Part shown: positions 11,755-21,945 of the stretch, piece after piece
Position numbering within the stretch: the stretch's first letter is position 1
Layout of the letters: every line of letters starts with the position of its first letter
Assembly (NCBI GenBank): GCA_933228895.1
Contig: OW121846.1
Coordinates: 8,339,915-8,403,914 of the forward strand
Source: Platycnemis pennipes
Lineage: Eukaryota > Arthropoda > Insecta > Odonata > Platycnemididae
DNA: 64,000 bases
Reading direction: 5' to 3'
Position numbers and translations under genes: made by a program
Notes under the pieces: generated by a model
The model's input: only the letters and a program-made list of their open reading frames with translations
Database searches by the model: none
What the model was told of the DNA's origin: nothing

Positions 11755-11872
11755 AGGATGTAAAAGAGAAGAATTACGTCACAATGAAAAGGTTGGCCGA
11801 TAGAAGGATCGAGTGGAAAGCCGCGTAAAACCAATCCTAGGATTGTTGACCAATGATGATGATGATGATGAA
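11755..11872 (+). repeat. 3' tail of an RTE-like LINE with TGA microsatellite
   Basis: GTGAAGGATGTAAAAGAGAA, AAAGGTTGGCCGATAGAAG and CCAATCCTAGGATTGT are followed by (ATG/TGA)n. This matches the 3' end of the RTE-like copy at 19140-19250 almost base for base. It is a 5'-truncated insertion of the same family; RTE elements characteristically end in simple-repeat tails. Confidence 0.88.
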
Positions 11873-12154
11873 ATGTAAATACAAACTTATGTTCAATACA
11901 TCAGTCATGGCGACAGCTTCACTTCAGCTTGGCGGAGCCATATGTTCCACTTTTACATTTGGCTTTCATTAAGGACATGCAACTTGCTTTGCATTAAAAA
12001 ACTTGTCTTTCACTGCAGAGTCCTGAGGGAAACCACGTGTATATTGGCTGAACACTGGGACCAAACGCTGTTAATGAAGTTGGGTATAGATTTTAATTAC
12101 ATCATTTTCATTGGTAAAATCTCGTTTCTTCTGTATAAAGCATGAAGAATTTTG

Positions 12155-13155
12155 GATAGAAGAAAGGACAAAATGGGCGTTTGGCACAATGGACTTATTG
12201 CAAAAATAACACAAATACCTTTCCTCCCGCAACCAGTAATGCGACTATTCTATTCATTCATTACAGGGAGAAGCGCCAGGATAAAGGTAAAGGACAAGAT
12301 GTCGGAATGATACACCCCCAAGGCAGGGGTTCCACAAGGAACCGTACTATCCCCGCTACTATACAACCTCTACTGCTACGACATGCCAGTGGACCTGCAA
12401 AAACAAGTAGTGACAGCTCAGTATGCGGATGACACGGCGTTGTGGACTACTGGAAGAGACCCTTACTCAGCACTGAAAAAACTTCAGAGAGTCACCGACA
12501 AGCTCCAGACATGGATGCAAACCTGGTTCCTAAAACCTAATCCGGAGAAATCCTCTCACATTATATTTGCAGGCACAAATGACACACGCCAAAACGGACT
12601 TTCCCTGGGATACATCAAACTAGAAGATAGCGCCGACTAAGGACATCACCTACCTAGGAGTCAAGATTGACAGACATCTGTCATTCAACAAACATATCCA
12701 AGATGTAAGAAGCAGATGCCTAAGGAGGATGAACCTAGTTAGGGCAGTAAGGGCAGTAGGACATGGAGTATCGCCATTCTGCGCCCTCCACATCTACAAA
12801 GCATTCGTGAGGCCAGTAATGGAATACGCTGCCGCAGCCATCACACCAGCATCATCCCTGGAAACTTGGGCCAGCCTCGAAAGAAACATGATCCGCACTA
12901 TCTATCTCCTCCCCTACAATTTCCCCAGGAAACTAATATACCAAAGCACTGATATGGAACCTATCCTCCACAGGTTGGCGCGGACCAGGATGACCACCTT
13001 CAACAGGATTGCAGTGATCAACACAACATTGGCAGAGGACATCAATAAGCAGATGACTGGGATAATTCGAAAGAGACCGAAGAGTAAGCCACCAACACTA
13101 CCGCGCCTAGTAGCACACACGTTCACCGCGGGAGAGAAAATTGTAAATGTTTAAA
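12155..13155 (+). pseudogene. Jockey-like LINE, RT C-terminal half
   Basis: 5'-truncated non-LTR retrotransposon ORF2. It starts near VWHNGLI (RT motif 3 region), then GVPQGTVLSPLLYNLY, QYADDTALWTTG with an intact YADD catalytic motif (about 12420-12450), WFLKPNPEKSSHIIF, and after a frame change near 12640 ITYLGVKIDRHLSFNKHI, AFVRPVMEYAAA and the thumb/C-terminal domain ending at 13154. A stop after KMSE (about 12310) and the frame change mark it as dead. The sequence style (SLETWASLERNMIRTI) fits the Jockey clade. Confidence 0.85.
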
Positions 13156-13599
13156 TATTTATAAAAAACGCGTTTGTGAATAATCACTAAATTTTATTTT
13201 TGGAATAGTTAGCTGGGTATGTTTAACTTATGGAAAAAAAGTTTCGGCCGATTCTGAGATGGACTATTTGAGAAATGTTTATTAACAATTTTTTAAACAT
13301 TAGTAATGAACAACAATAGGGTTTAGAAGAAAATAATTTTTTATTGATACATTTGCATTTAATAAATATTTAGCTTTAAAAAGAGCTATTAATCATTGCT
13401 GTATGGCAATTACAAGCGGAGATATAAGTGATAATATGATTTAAGGCTCGATTTTTTGCTAAAAAATGCGAAAAAATTTAAGTATGCATAATTCGCTCAA
13501 TAATTTTTTTTCGCAAAACTGTTTGAGGGTATTCAGTTTGAGTTGATTATGTTCCCATACACAAGTTTTTATCAAAATCTGAGACCCTAAGGGACAAAC
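13156..13599. other. AT-rich spacer between LINE fragments
   Basis: Possibly the 3' UTR of the Jockey-like copy; no coding or structural feature identified. Confidence 0.35.
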
Positions 13600-13822
13600 G
13601 TTTGTTGAATTGAGGGGGAATGACCCATGTATGAAATTTAGCCCAACGTTTAAAAATATTGTAGTTGTTGGAGATTTCAACGCTAATTTGTTCCGAGATC
13701 ACTATTACAGCACATTTTTACATGATTTCATATATATCAATGACCTTTACCTCCTTCCATTGAATGAAACTCATCATACTGAGGATAGCCATACGCTCCT
13801 TGATCTATGCATTCCCAGGTAG
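13600..13822 (+). pseudogene. CR1/L2-like LINE, endonuclease end segment
   Basis: This reads NIVVVGDFNANL (conserved GDFN of the EEP endonuclease) and DSHTLLDLCIPR, the penultimate endonuclease block. The frame is then broken by an insertion starting about 13823; the final block (ATFLSAHDKIVLTYKF) resumes at about 14965. The element is 5'-truncated. Together with 14965-17370 it forms one interrupted copy. Confidence 0.82.
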
Positions 13823-14960
13823 AAAAATCTGTGCTGGAACTGTACCGTAACTGTACTGTAACTGTGCTAAACACTGAGTTTAGCACAGTTACAGTACAGT
13901 CAACTGCACTGGACTGTGCTGTGGCAGTAATAACTAGGCGAGATCTGTACTGTAACAGTGCTGCATCACTATGCTGGAAGTGTACTGTGGCACCAACTGC
14001 ACTGTAACAGTGCTATGCAACAGGGTTGGAACTGTACTGTAGCACAAACTGTACTGTAACAGAGCTGTGAATCAGGGCTTGAACTGTACTGTAGCTCTAA
14101 CTGTACTGTAACTGAGCTCTGAAACATGACTGGAACTGCACTGTAGCTCAAACTGTACTGTAACATAGCTGTGAACCAGGGCTGGAACTGTACTGTAGCT
14201 CAAACTGTACTGTAACTGAGCTCTGAAACATTACTGGAACTGCACTGTAGCTCAAACTGTGCTGTAACAGAGCTGTGAATCAACCGTTTTCTGCTTTTGA
14301 AATTCGAAGTACGTAGTTTAATGCTGAATGCTGGGAAACAACGGAACAGCAATTGACGCATGTTTCACATTGAACGGCAGAAATGGCGTGAGACCATCAA
14401 AGAATTGGCGATTATCGATTAATTATAGTAGTATAATTAGTCTTTTACTGTGATGGAAGGCATCGGTTGAATCGTCAATCATATTCACACCGCTATTCTC
14501 GAAGCATCAATTGGTGAGGTAAGTTTAATTCATTCTCTTATTAATTAATGTGCTTGCGGAATAATGTTGACGACCACTCATTTCACACTGTAAATGTACC
14601 TATTTCAAGCATTCGCGATGTGCTGCATTTGGTAGCCACACTTGTAAATGCAACATTCATTCTTTACATGAATGTTATTTTGATCTACTTATTAACATAA
14701 CTTTTATGTTTTGCAGTGCGAAAGAAAACAACATTGTGCAGTGAAGTCAGTGATACTACAAAAATAAGTATTGTAATCGTACTAAAGAGGATATTTAGGG
14801 ATGAACCTGTACATATCACTTTTTGGTGGGAGTGAAGTAGAAATAATTACTAATTGGAAATCTAGGATATCATTGTGGGTAAGTAGTCATTCCTCAAATC
14901 TTAGTAGTTTTGGACTTGTTGTCCTAATTTTATGATTCATAATGATAGAGATGGGTATGG
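13823..14960. mobile_element. Unclassified non-autonomous insertion with 52-bp tandem repeats
   Basis: It splits the LINE endonuclease between LLDLCIP and the SAHDKI block. The left part has a perfect 23-bp inverted repeat (13850-13872 and 13878-13900, 5-base loop). A 52-bp tandem array follows, with repeat starts near 14029, 14081, 14133, 14185 and 14237, each holding CTGTACTGTA-type words. The right part (14300-14960) is AT-rich and non-coding. Clear terminal repeats and a target duplication were not found, so the exact borders and class are open. Confidence 0.65.
14029..14285. repeat. 52-bp tandem repeat array, about five copies
   Basis: Five units, each beginning GAACTG(T/C)ACTGTAG, are spaced exactly 52 bp apart; alternate units end in GAGCTCTGAAACAT and AGCTGTGAA(T/C)CA, hinting at an older 104-bp unit. 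Degenerate relatives of the same words extend back to about 13833. Confidence 0.92.
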
Positions 14961-14964
14961 GATG

Positions 14965-17218
14965 ACAATTGTTGCTTCGCAAGAAAAAGTTTCTTCTTTT
15001 CATCAATCTCCCGCTACATTTCTCTCAGCCCACGATAAAATTGTATTAACCTATAAATTTAATGTAACAAAAACATCTCAGTCTCCTATAGTTGCTACAA
15101 ATAACAAGTGTTTTGATGTTGAAGGCTTCCAGGGAGAGTTATTTAGCCTTGATTGGAAAACTGTGCTTAACTCCCTGAATGTTAATACAATGTTGCATAG
15201 CTTCAACTCTGTATTCCTTGACTGATCGCTATGCCCCCAAACGACTTATATATCCTAGGCGTCCTCCAGCTCCATGGTTTTCCCCAGCCATAAAGGAACA
15301 AATCAAAGAAAGAGATAGGCTAACGTACCTTTGTTCGGACGAAGAGCATAGCCCTTCACCAATTATTCGTGAGACAACGTAACCTTGTAAAACGCTCAGT
15401 TATGAACGCTAAACGATTGTACTATACAAATGTTCTTTCTAATCCAGCTAATCCTAATGACCTTTGGAAAAAACTAAAAAATCTCAGGCTTATTAGACTG
15501 TCAGACAATTCAATCGCTAATGATCTCTCACTTAATTAATTAAATACTTATTTTTCCACGAGCGGTGTCCCGTCTTCCAGTCCAACCAATGACCACCTGA
15601 TATTTCTTCAGTTGATGCGATAGTGGCGTATAATGATAAAAATTTTTACTTTAACTACGTCACGCCATACGCTCTGCGTAAGGTACTTCTTGGGTCGAAA
15701 TCTAATTCAGTTGGAATAGACGACATCTCTGTTAGATACTTCAAAGTGGTATCTAACGCTGTGACTCCTGCTCTACTTGAAATATTGAACTCCTCGCTGA
15801 TGTCCTGTGGCATTTACCCTACACTTTGGAAATCGTCCCTAATTCGCCCTCTAAACAAAGTTAAAAATCCCTCTTCCCCTAGGGATTACCGTCCTACATC
15901 TATGCTTTGCGCCACTTCTCAATGTCTTGAAAAGATATTTTCAAGACATTTAGAAGTCTTGAACTTCAACAAACTTTAGATCATATTACTGCAAATAAAT
16001 TATTTGACCCATTCCAGTCAGGCTTTCGCAAACATTTTTCTATTCTATCGGTCTTAATTAAGGTGTCCGATGACATAAGATATGCCATTGACAAAAGGTT
16101 ATTGACAATATTGGTGTTATTTGATTTTAGCAAAGCCTTTTACTGTGTAAACCATGCATTGCTCTTACAAAAAATGAAAAACCTCAATTTTTCCTGTTCC
16201 TCATTAAACTGGTTTTACTTGTACCTATGTGGACGACGCCAATCTTTAAAATACCGAAATGGCAACTTGTCTGAGTGGGTCCCTATCTCTTGCGGTGTAC
16301 CTCAAGGGTCAGTCCTGTGGCCATTGCTGTTTTCGCTGTACGTGGGAGACCTTTCAGCATGTATTACCATGTATAAAATACATGATGTAAGCAGATTATC
16401 TCCAAATTTATATGCACTGTCTCCCGCACGATCTCGCCGAGACCATTAGACAAGTAAACGAAGAAGTATCTGCCATTGTCTCATGGGCAGGAGACAACTT
16501 TTTAAAAATAAATAGCAATAAAACCAAATCCATGATTATTGGCCATTCCAGGGTTATGTCTAGACTTAATATGGCCGTACTGCCTATGATTGAGGTCCAG
16601 GGAAATTGTATAGCTTATTCCAAGACGGCCAAAAACTTAGGGGTCATCTTCAGCAATAATTTGTCTTGGAAATATCATATTTTGTACGTTTCAAATAAAG
16701 TTAATGCTGCATAACATCAACTGAAAATTCATAAAAAATTGCAGCCTATCCAGGTAAGAAAGCAACTTTTCTCCACCTTAATTTTTCCCAATTTTAATTA
16801 CTGTTGTCTTGTATTTTATGATCTCACAGCAGCACTTAATACCAAGCTTCAGCGCCTAATGAATTCCTGCGTTAGATTCATTTACGACTTGCGGAAAGAA
16901 GAGCATATAACCCCATATTTTAACAAGCTCTCTTGGATGGACATAAAAACTAGAATAAAATTCAAATTGGTCTGCTTCATGTATTCCCTGCTCAAAAATG
17001 ATGACCCACAGTACATAATTGATTTTTATCCCAAGAGAACAATATTGCCAAATATAGTTACTCGAGCCGACCCTAATTACCTGCATATTTCACATTATCG
17101 GTCCTCCACATTTCAGAAATCATTTACTGTCGCTGCCTCTCAAACTTGGAACCACCTACCTAAATCTATCAAAGATTCCTCATCCCTGTCCCAATTTAAA
17201 AAGAAATTATATACGTGA
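14965..17218 (+). pseudogene. CR1/L2-like LINE ORF2, RT and C-terminal part
   Basis: Continuation of the LINE split at 13822. Blocks in order: ATFLSAHDKIVLTYKF (endonuclease end), APKRLIYPRRPPAPWFS, SNSVGIDDISVRYFK, YRPTSMLCATSQCLEKIF (RT motifs 1-2), FDFSKAFYCVNH, GVPQGSVLWPLLFSLYVGDL, then a damaged catalytic region at 16370-16440 where the usual YADD-like box is not readable. These are followed by FLKINSNKTKSMIIG, KNLGVIFSNNLSW and the C-terminal thumb ending FKKKLYT. At least five frame changes or stops. The terminal TGA at 17216-17218 is created by the hairpin insert that begins at 17217. Confidence 0.85.
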
Positions 17219-17366
17219 AAACGAACTGTTTCAGGGGTTACTTTGTGAAATTTTTCCATGGTGGAGAAAACAAACTTTGCAAATTTCACTTAATAGATTT
17301 ATTCACGACCCGGGTTTCAACACATGTGTCTATTAAGTGAAATTTGCAAAGATTGTTTTCTCCACC
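17217..17366 (-). mobile_element. 150-bp hairpin insertion with hammerhead-like core and 13-bp target duplication
   Basis: The insert is flanked by perfect direct repeats AAATTATATACGT (17204-17216 and 17367-17379). After a 45-bp lead (17217-17261), two arms of about 38 bp (17262-17299 and 17329-17366, GGTGGAGAAAACAA ... TTGTTTTCTCCACC) form a near-perfect inverted repeat. The loop, read on the minus strand, has a short stem ACACATGTGTT, then GAAAC, CCGG and GTC (17307-17318), the 3' half of a minimal type I hammerhead ribozyme. The CTGANGA half is missing. Such ribozymes are known in terminal repeats of Penelope-like elements. That this is a Penelope-type by-product is inference. Confidence 0.75.
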
Positions 17367-17379
17367 AAATTATATACGT

Positions 17380-17929
17380 ATCTAACTTGCCCGTCATAAG
17401 CCTTGCTGGTTTTATATAATGCATGTGTTTTTTTTGTAATATCAAATTGAAATTGTAATAAGCCGAATTTTACTCATTTCATTGCTTTATACCATGTATG
17501 GGGGGTATATTTTCCCATGTTAATCTGTCAAATTGATAATCTTAATCAATTACTTCAAAATTATTGCATCAAAATATTTAATTCTTATTTCAATGTTTGA
17601 ACTTAATTTAATACTTATTTCATTACATACAATAATAATGTAGTACTAATTTCTTTGTGTGAACTTGCTTCATATCCCATATTTCTTATTATGTTATTTT
17701 TTACGATGTTTATTTGCATACATTTGGCATGTTGGTTTTTTGTAATATCAAATTGTAACACTTTTTCTTAAACTGGTGCTTTGCACACAAAATGTAAGTT
17801 TTATTTTGAGCTCAAATATGAAGACAATATGTTCATATCGGATATAAATCCTTGAACAATAAAATTACATTATTATTATTATGCGTTCGTTTGAATAAAG
17901 CGCTTCCTTACTTTATAGCTCACATTTGA
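17380..17929. other. LINE 3' UTR and AT-rich sequence
   Basis: The sequence following the right duplication (TATCTAACTTGCC) is the pre-insertion continuation of the LINE, which would end three residues later than the present stop. The rest is AT-rich, ending in (ATT)n near 17865-17880, which may be the LINE tail. Confidence 0.5.
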
Positions 17930-19250
17930 ACATCATCATCCCTATTGCCAAAAAGAAAAGAGCTGAAAACTATGAACATTTTAGGACCATAAGTCTGACG
18001 ACATATGCCTCGAAGACATTCACGAGAATCATCTAGAGAAGAATAGAGCGAAAAGCGGAGGAGTTCCTGGATGAGGACAAATTCGGGTTCAGAAGAAATA
18101 AGGGCACAAGAGAAGCGATTTTGGCCCTCAGGCTACTTATGGAGAAGAGAATAGAGAAGAATCTACCAAGGTTTTGTATTTGTAGATTTGGAGAAGGAAT
18201 TTGACAACGTGGATTGGAATATGATGCTAAAGTTTCTGAAAGAAATTGGAGTATCATACAATGACCGAAGAGTTATACAGAGATAGTATAAAAACCAGGT
18301 GGCCATAATCAAATCAGAACCCTGCAGTACAGAAGCAAGCATAAAGAAAGGAGTGAGGCAAGGACGTGCACTGTCTCCCATATTATTCAATGTCTACATC
18401 GAGAAAGCTATCCAAGAAGTCAAAGAAAAGTCTCCGGGAGTGAATATCCACGGGGAGAAAATCAGCATGATACGATTCGCCAATGACATAGAAGTCATGA
18501 CAGAAACAGAAGGAGATTTAAATAAGACACTGGGAAATATGGAATGAGCAATGACCAGATACTATCTGAATATCAATAAAAAGAAAACTAAGGTATAGGT
18601 ATGCAGTAGGAGAAAGGAAGCCAGGAACAACGTTAAGCTAGGAAAACAAAAAATCGAGGAGGTGGAAGAGTTCTGTTACCTGGGAAGCCGAGTAACCAGC
18701 ATTGGACGAAGTAAAAGAGAAATCGACAGTAGAATTGCCCAAGCGAAAAGGGCATTTTACCAGAAGATTCTGCTTACAGCTGCAAATACAAGCGGGGAAG
18801 TGAGGAAACATTTCATTATAACATGTATCTGGAGCATTCTACTATATGGCAGCGAAGCATGGACAATAACAGCAGCAGAGAAGTCCAGGCTGGAAGCATT
18901 TGACATGTGGTGCTACCGAAGAATGATGAAGATTAAATGGATCGATCGAGTGACAAACGAAGAAGTGCTAAGAAGAGTGCGAGAAAAGAGGAGCATGCTG
19001 AAAATTATAGTAGAAGACGGGATAACTTAATGGGCCACATCTTGAGACACGATGTCCTGACGAGGACAATTGTCGAGGGAAAAGTAAATGGGAAGAATGG
19101 AAAAGGCAGGCCTCGTATGAGGTATATTGAGCAAGATGTGAAGGATGTAAAAGAGAGGAACTATGCCAATATGAAGAGGTTGGCCGATAGAAGAATGCAG
19201 TGGAGGGCTGCGTCAAACCAATCCTAGGATTGTGGACCGATGATGATGAT
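17930..19250 (+). pseudogene. RTE-like LINE ORF2, RT and C-terminal domain
   Basis: 5'-truncated ORF2. Blocks: IIIPIAKKKRAENYEHFRTI, FLDEDKFGFRRNKGTREAI, FVFVDLEKEFDNVDW, IKKGVRQGRALSPILFNVYIE, IRFANDIEVM, VEEFCYLGSRVTSIG, ILLYGSEAWTITAAEKSRLEAF, MWCYRRMMKIKWIDRVTNEEVL, MGHILRHDVLTRTIVEGK and KNGKGRPRMRYIEQ. The catalytic box reads FAND instead of FADD, so the first catalytic Asp is lost. Frame changes near 18165 and 19025 and stops near 18030, 18285 and 18545 also break it. The copy ends in (TGATGA)n at about 19240-19250. A truncated 3' copy lies at 11755-11872. Confidence 0.87.
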
Positions 19251-19360
19251 GAAAGGGAATGGAGGAAAAGTGTCACGGCTTTCTTCCACAGAGGCCTGGG
19301 TTCGCAAAAAAAAGCAACTGTAGAATTTCCCTTCCTATAAATTCTTAGTAGGATTTAGCA

Positions 19361-19445
19361 ATAAATGTGGCCGAGTGGGTTAAGGCGCTGAAAATGATAA
19401 CAGCACAATTCTGTGCGGGTTCGATTCCCAGTCTGGGCAAATTTT
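19361..19445 (+). repeat. tRNA-Ser/Leu-like SINE or tRNA pseudogene
   Basis: An A box TGGCCGAGTGGGTTAAGGC (about 19368-19386) and a B box GGGTTCGATTCCCA (about 19417-19430) are well placed for a class II (Ser/Leu) tRNA. The acceptor halves (ATAAATG and TCTGGGC) do not pair and the T stem is imperfect, so a working tRNA is unlikely. A T-rich tract follows. This suits a tRNA-derived SINE head. Confidence 0.6.
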
Positions 19446-19760
19446 TCCTTACGAATATTTTGCGGAACCACTGTAAAGTGCTCAATCCCATATTTCTACG
19501 GCAGTGACAACAATATTTTTTAAATTTTCGAACTATTTGCTAGATTTTCAATCAACCCCCTTGGGAGACTTTTGTCATTCGTGTATATTCTTGTGTTGGT
19601 CACATTGTGCCAAGTGCTACATCAAAGGCAATTGTTTTGACTTATGATATGTTATTATTTTTCTTCTTGTCGACCAGCATGAGTTGATAAATCTTGGTGG
19701 AAGCCGCCATTAAAGTATGAGGTAAAATATCGTGCATTTTGTTGTGCCTATAAAATTACA

Positions 19761-19774
19761 GGTTATGGGCCCAG
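19761..19774 (+). promoter_or_regulatory. Copia primer-binding site (half-tRNA-iMet type)
   Basis: GGTTATGGGCCCAG is complementary to the anticodon-loop region of initiator tRNA-Met, the internal primer used by many insect Copia elements. It directly follows ...TTACA, the expected CA end of a 5' LTR, and lies about 90 bp upstream of the gag start. Confidence 0.8.
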
Positions 19775-19849
19775 GCTCCCTTTCCACTGTGTGACGGTGA
19801 AACAAATATATTTATGAAGTGACGAATATAGGCACATGACGAACTACTG

Positions 19850-20257
19850 ATGGTGTGGGACTATATGCAGCCGACGACGACGAGTGTTTCCACCGACGAC
19901 GAGTATTTTCCAATACAGACCGGTTTTTTGTCCCCCCCAGACGACGAGGGGTCTGAAAACACGATAATTCAGACCCTGGGTGATGATAACTACGGGACTT
20001 GGTCGCTTCGAATCCGGTTGATGCTGCAGAAGAGAAGACTATGGGAGACAATTGAACCTGGATACTTATTGTTAGATGAAATTGTAGATTGGTCAAATGC
20101 TCACAGAAATCTCAATGTAGAAGCATTGAACTTTATTACTGAACATGTTGATGATCAATACTTAACGGAATTGGAAACCTGTACGCAAGCTCGTGAGGCA
20201 TGGGAAGTACTTAAGGTATTCACTGCAATTTTTCATGGCTTCACCTCGTGCCGTTAA
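19850..20257 (+). pseudogene. Copia-type gag N-terminal fragment
   Basis: An open frame of 135 codons starting MVWDYMQPTTTS. It carries the gag (DUF4219/UBN2-like) pattern: LGDDNYGTWSLRIRLMLQKR, LWETIEPGYLL, ALNFITEHVDDQYLTELE and CTQAREAWEVLK. In Copia elements this forms the capsid precursor. The frame ends soon after WEVLK, where gag should continue for about 200 residues with a zinc knuckle and then protease, integrase and RT. None is present, so the copy is truncated. The break is followed at 20380 by a DNA transposon. Confidence 0.8.
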
Positions 20258-20379
20258 TAGAAGAGCTAGCTGAAAGAGTGAGTGCATATATATGCTCAAA
20301 AATTCAAGATTTGAGCAGGAAAAAAAGTCTAATAAAGATGCCTAATACTTCTTTTGTAAATTTTTTGCTTTGTTCCTTA

Positions 20380-21942
20380 TAGGCCTATTCTGTAACTTGA
20401 GGGCTTTATATTACGCATCCGCTATTTCTCTTCGGAAATTACGCCTTTTCCGATTCTGTAAATACCGCCGCGCTATGTTACGCCCAATCCAAGGGCGCAA
20501 TATAGCGCTCTGGCGTAATCTCTCGAGAGTACGAGAAAAGTAGTAGGGCAGATTCCAAGCGGCCAATAGGAGGCAGCAAGAACAAACAGTTTTAATTAAA
20601 TCTGTGTTATTAGGGTAGAATTTATTGAATTATGCCTCAAGAATTTCTTAAAACTTTAATAAAAACTTTATTCTTTACATAGACTCTCAAAAATGAAATA
20701 TACGCAAAATATTGTTGGCGACAAAGTAGAAACAGTTGAATATCGTGAAGCAAATGTTGACGAAGTTTTTGTTCAGCGGACAACAGAATTCGGGTTGATG
20801 TTAATGTTGTTCAATCGTGAGTTAGCGGTGTTGATGTGCTCAATTTTGAATTGTGAATGGTCTTTTATATTCATTTTGATATTTTGACAAATTTTTCTGA
20901 TGAAAAATACATTGAAACCCTTCATCATGCAAAGTTTAGTTGTTTACGACGTTATAATAATGTGAAGTAGCCAATTGAAACGTTAGTAATTACTCGTTAG
21001 ACGGGGAATATTTTTTTATTGAACCGATGATTGAAATACGTGTTAAATTCCGTTAATATTTGATGATAGTATGTGAAATATTGTATGAAATCCTAGAATG
21101 ACAGGATGTAGAGAAGGGATTTAAAAAGGGACCTCCTCTGACTTAAAGGATAGCAGCTGCAACGTTGCTGAACAGCAAGCAGCCAAAATATCTCCTATGA
21201 GAAATAGCCCCTTTATTGAGCTAAACAGCACGAAATGATTGCCAGCTGCACAACTTATAACTTTATAAGTTGAATTGTCACCATGTCATTTAATAGCCTA
21301 TTTTGTATTTTCCTATTTTACATTTCGCACCAGCTAATTATGCAAAAATTAATATTGATTCGTTTAATATTTGGATTAGATATAAATTCAAAATTTTAAT
21401 TTTTTGTACATTCTATCCAAATATACACCACAATGTAAAAGGTTATAACCTATATTAGCAATCAACTCATCTCATATATGTGTTTATAGATGTTCATGAT
21501 TGCCGCATTTAGGGCTTAGCTTTCGTATCATGTTTTGTAGGGTGAAATAAAGATAGTTCACATATGCGAGTGTATGAAATCGCTTAGATACATGAAAATG
21601 TATTTGGATACCAGGTAAACATCGAATAAGATACGTTTAATTAAATTAACGTCCTTTCTGAAGTTGAGGAATCAAATATGAACGCGAATACAATATTTTT
21701 AGGTTCATGGCTACAGTAAAATAAACTACACATGATTTCCAAGTTCAGTAAAGTCATTGAAGGGGTCTCTATCTGAGATAACGCGAGCCATATGCTGGCG
21801 TTATTTTTGGTGCTATATAGCGACCCCCCAGGGGCCGCTATTTAGCTTACAGAATCAGGAAAGCGTTATATTACGCCGATCTCTCCAAAATAACGCCATA
21901 CGTCATAATAGCGCCGGCGTAATCTGTTACAGAATAGCCCTA
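20380..21942. mobile_element. 1,563-bp non-autonomous PIF/Harbinger-like element
   Basis: Ends read TAGGCCTATTCTGTAAC on the left and, inverted on the right, TAGGGCTATTCTGTAAC, one mismatch in 17. They are flanked by TTA at 20377-20379 and 21943-21945, the 3-bp target duplication of PIF/Harbinger. Subterminal regions are rich in TTACGCC/GGCGTAA words (20415-20520, 21780-21925). The interior holds only short frames; no transposase or Myb-like protein is visible, so it would need a helper. Confidence 0.8.
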
Positions 21943-21945
21943 TTA

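Noticed and set aside
13807..14166. Frames on both strands across the 52-bp repeats
   Set aside because: They follow the repeat sequence (Cys/Thr/Val/Gln-biased) and have no independent support.
19361..19445. Functional tRNA-Ser or tRNA-Leu gene
   Set aside because: Acceptor stem halves do not pair and the T stem is imperfect.
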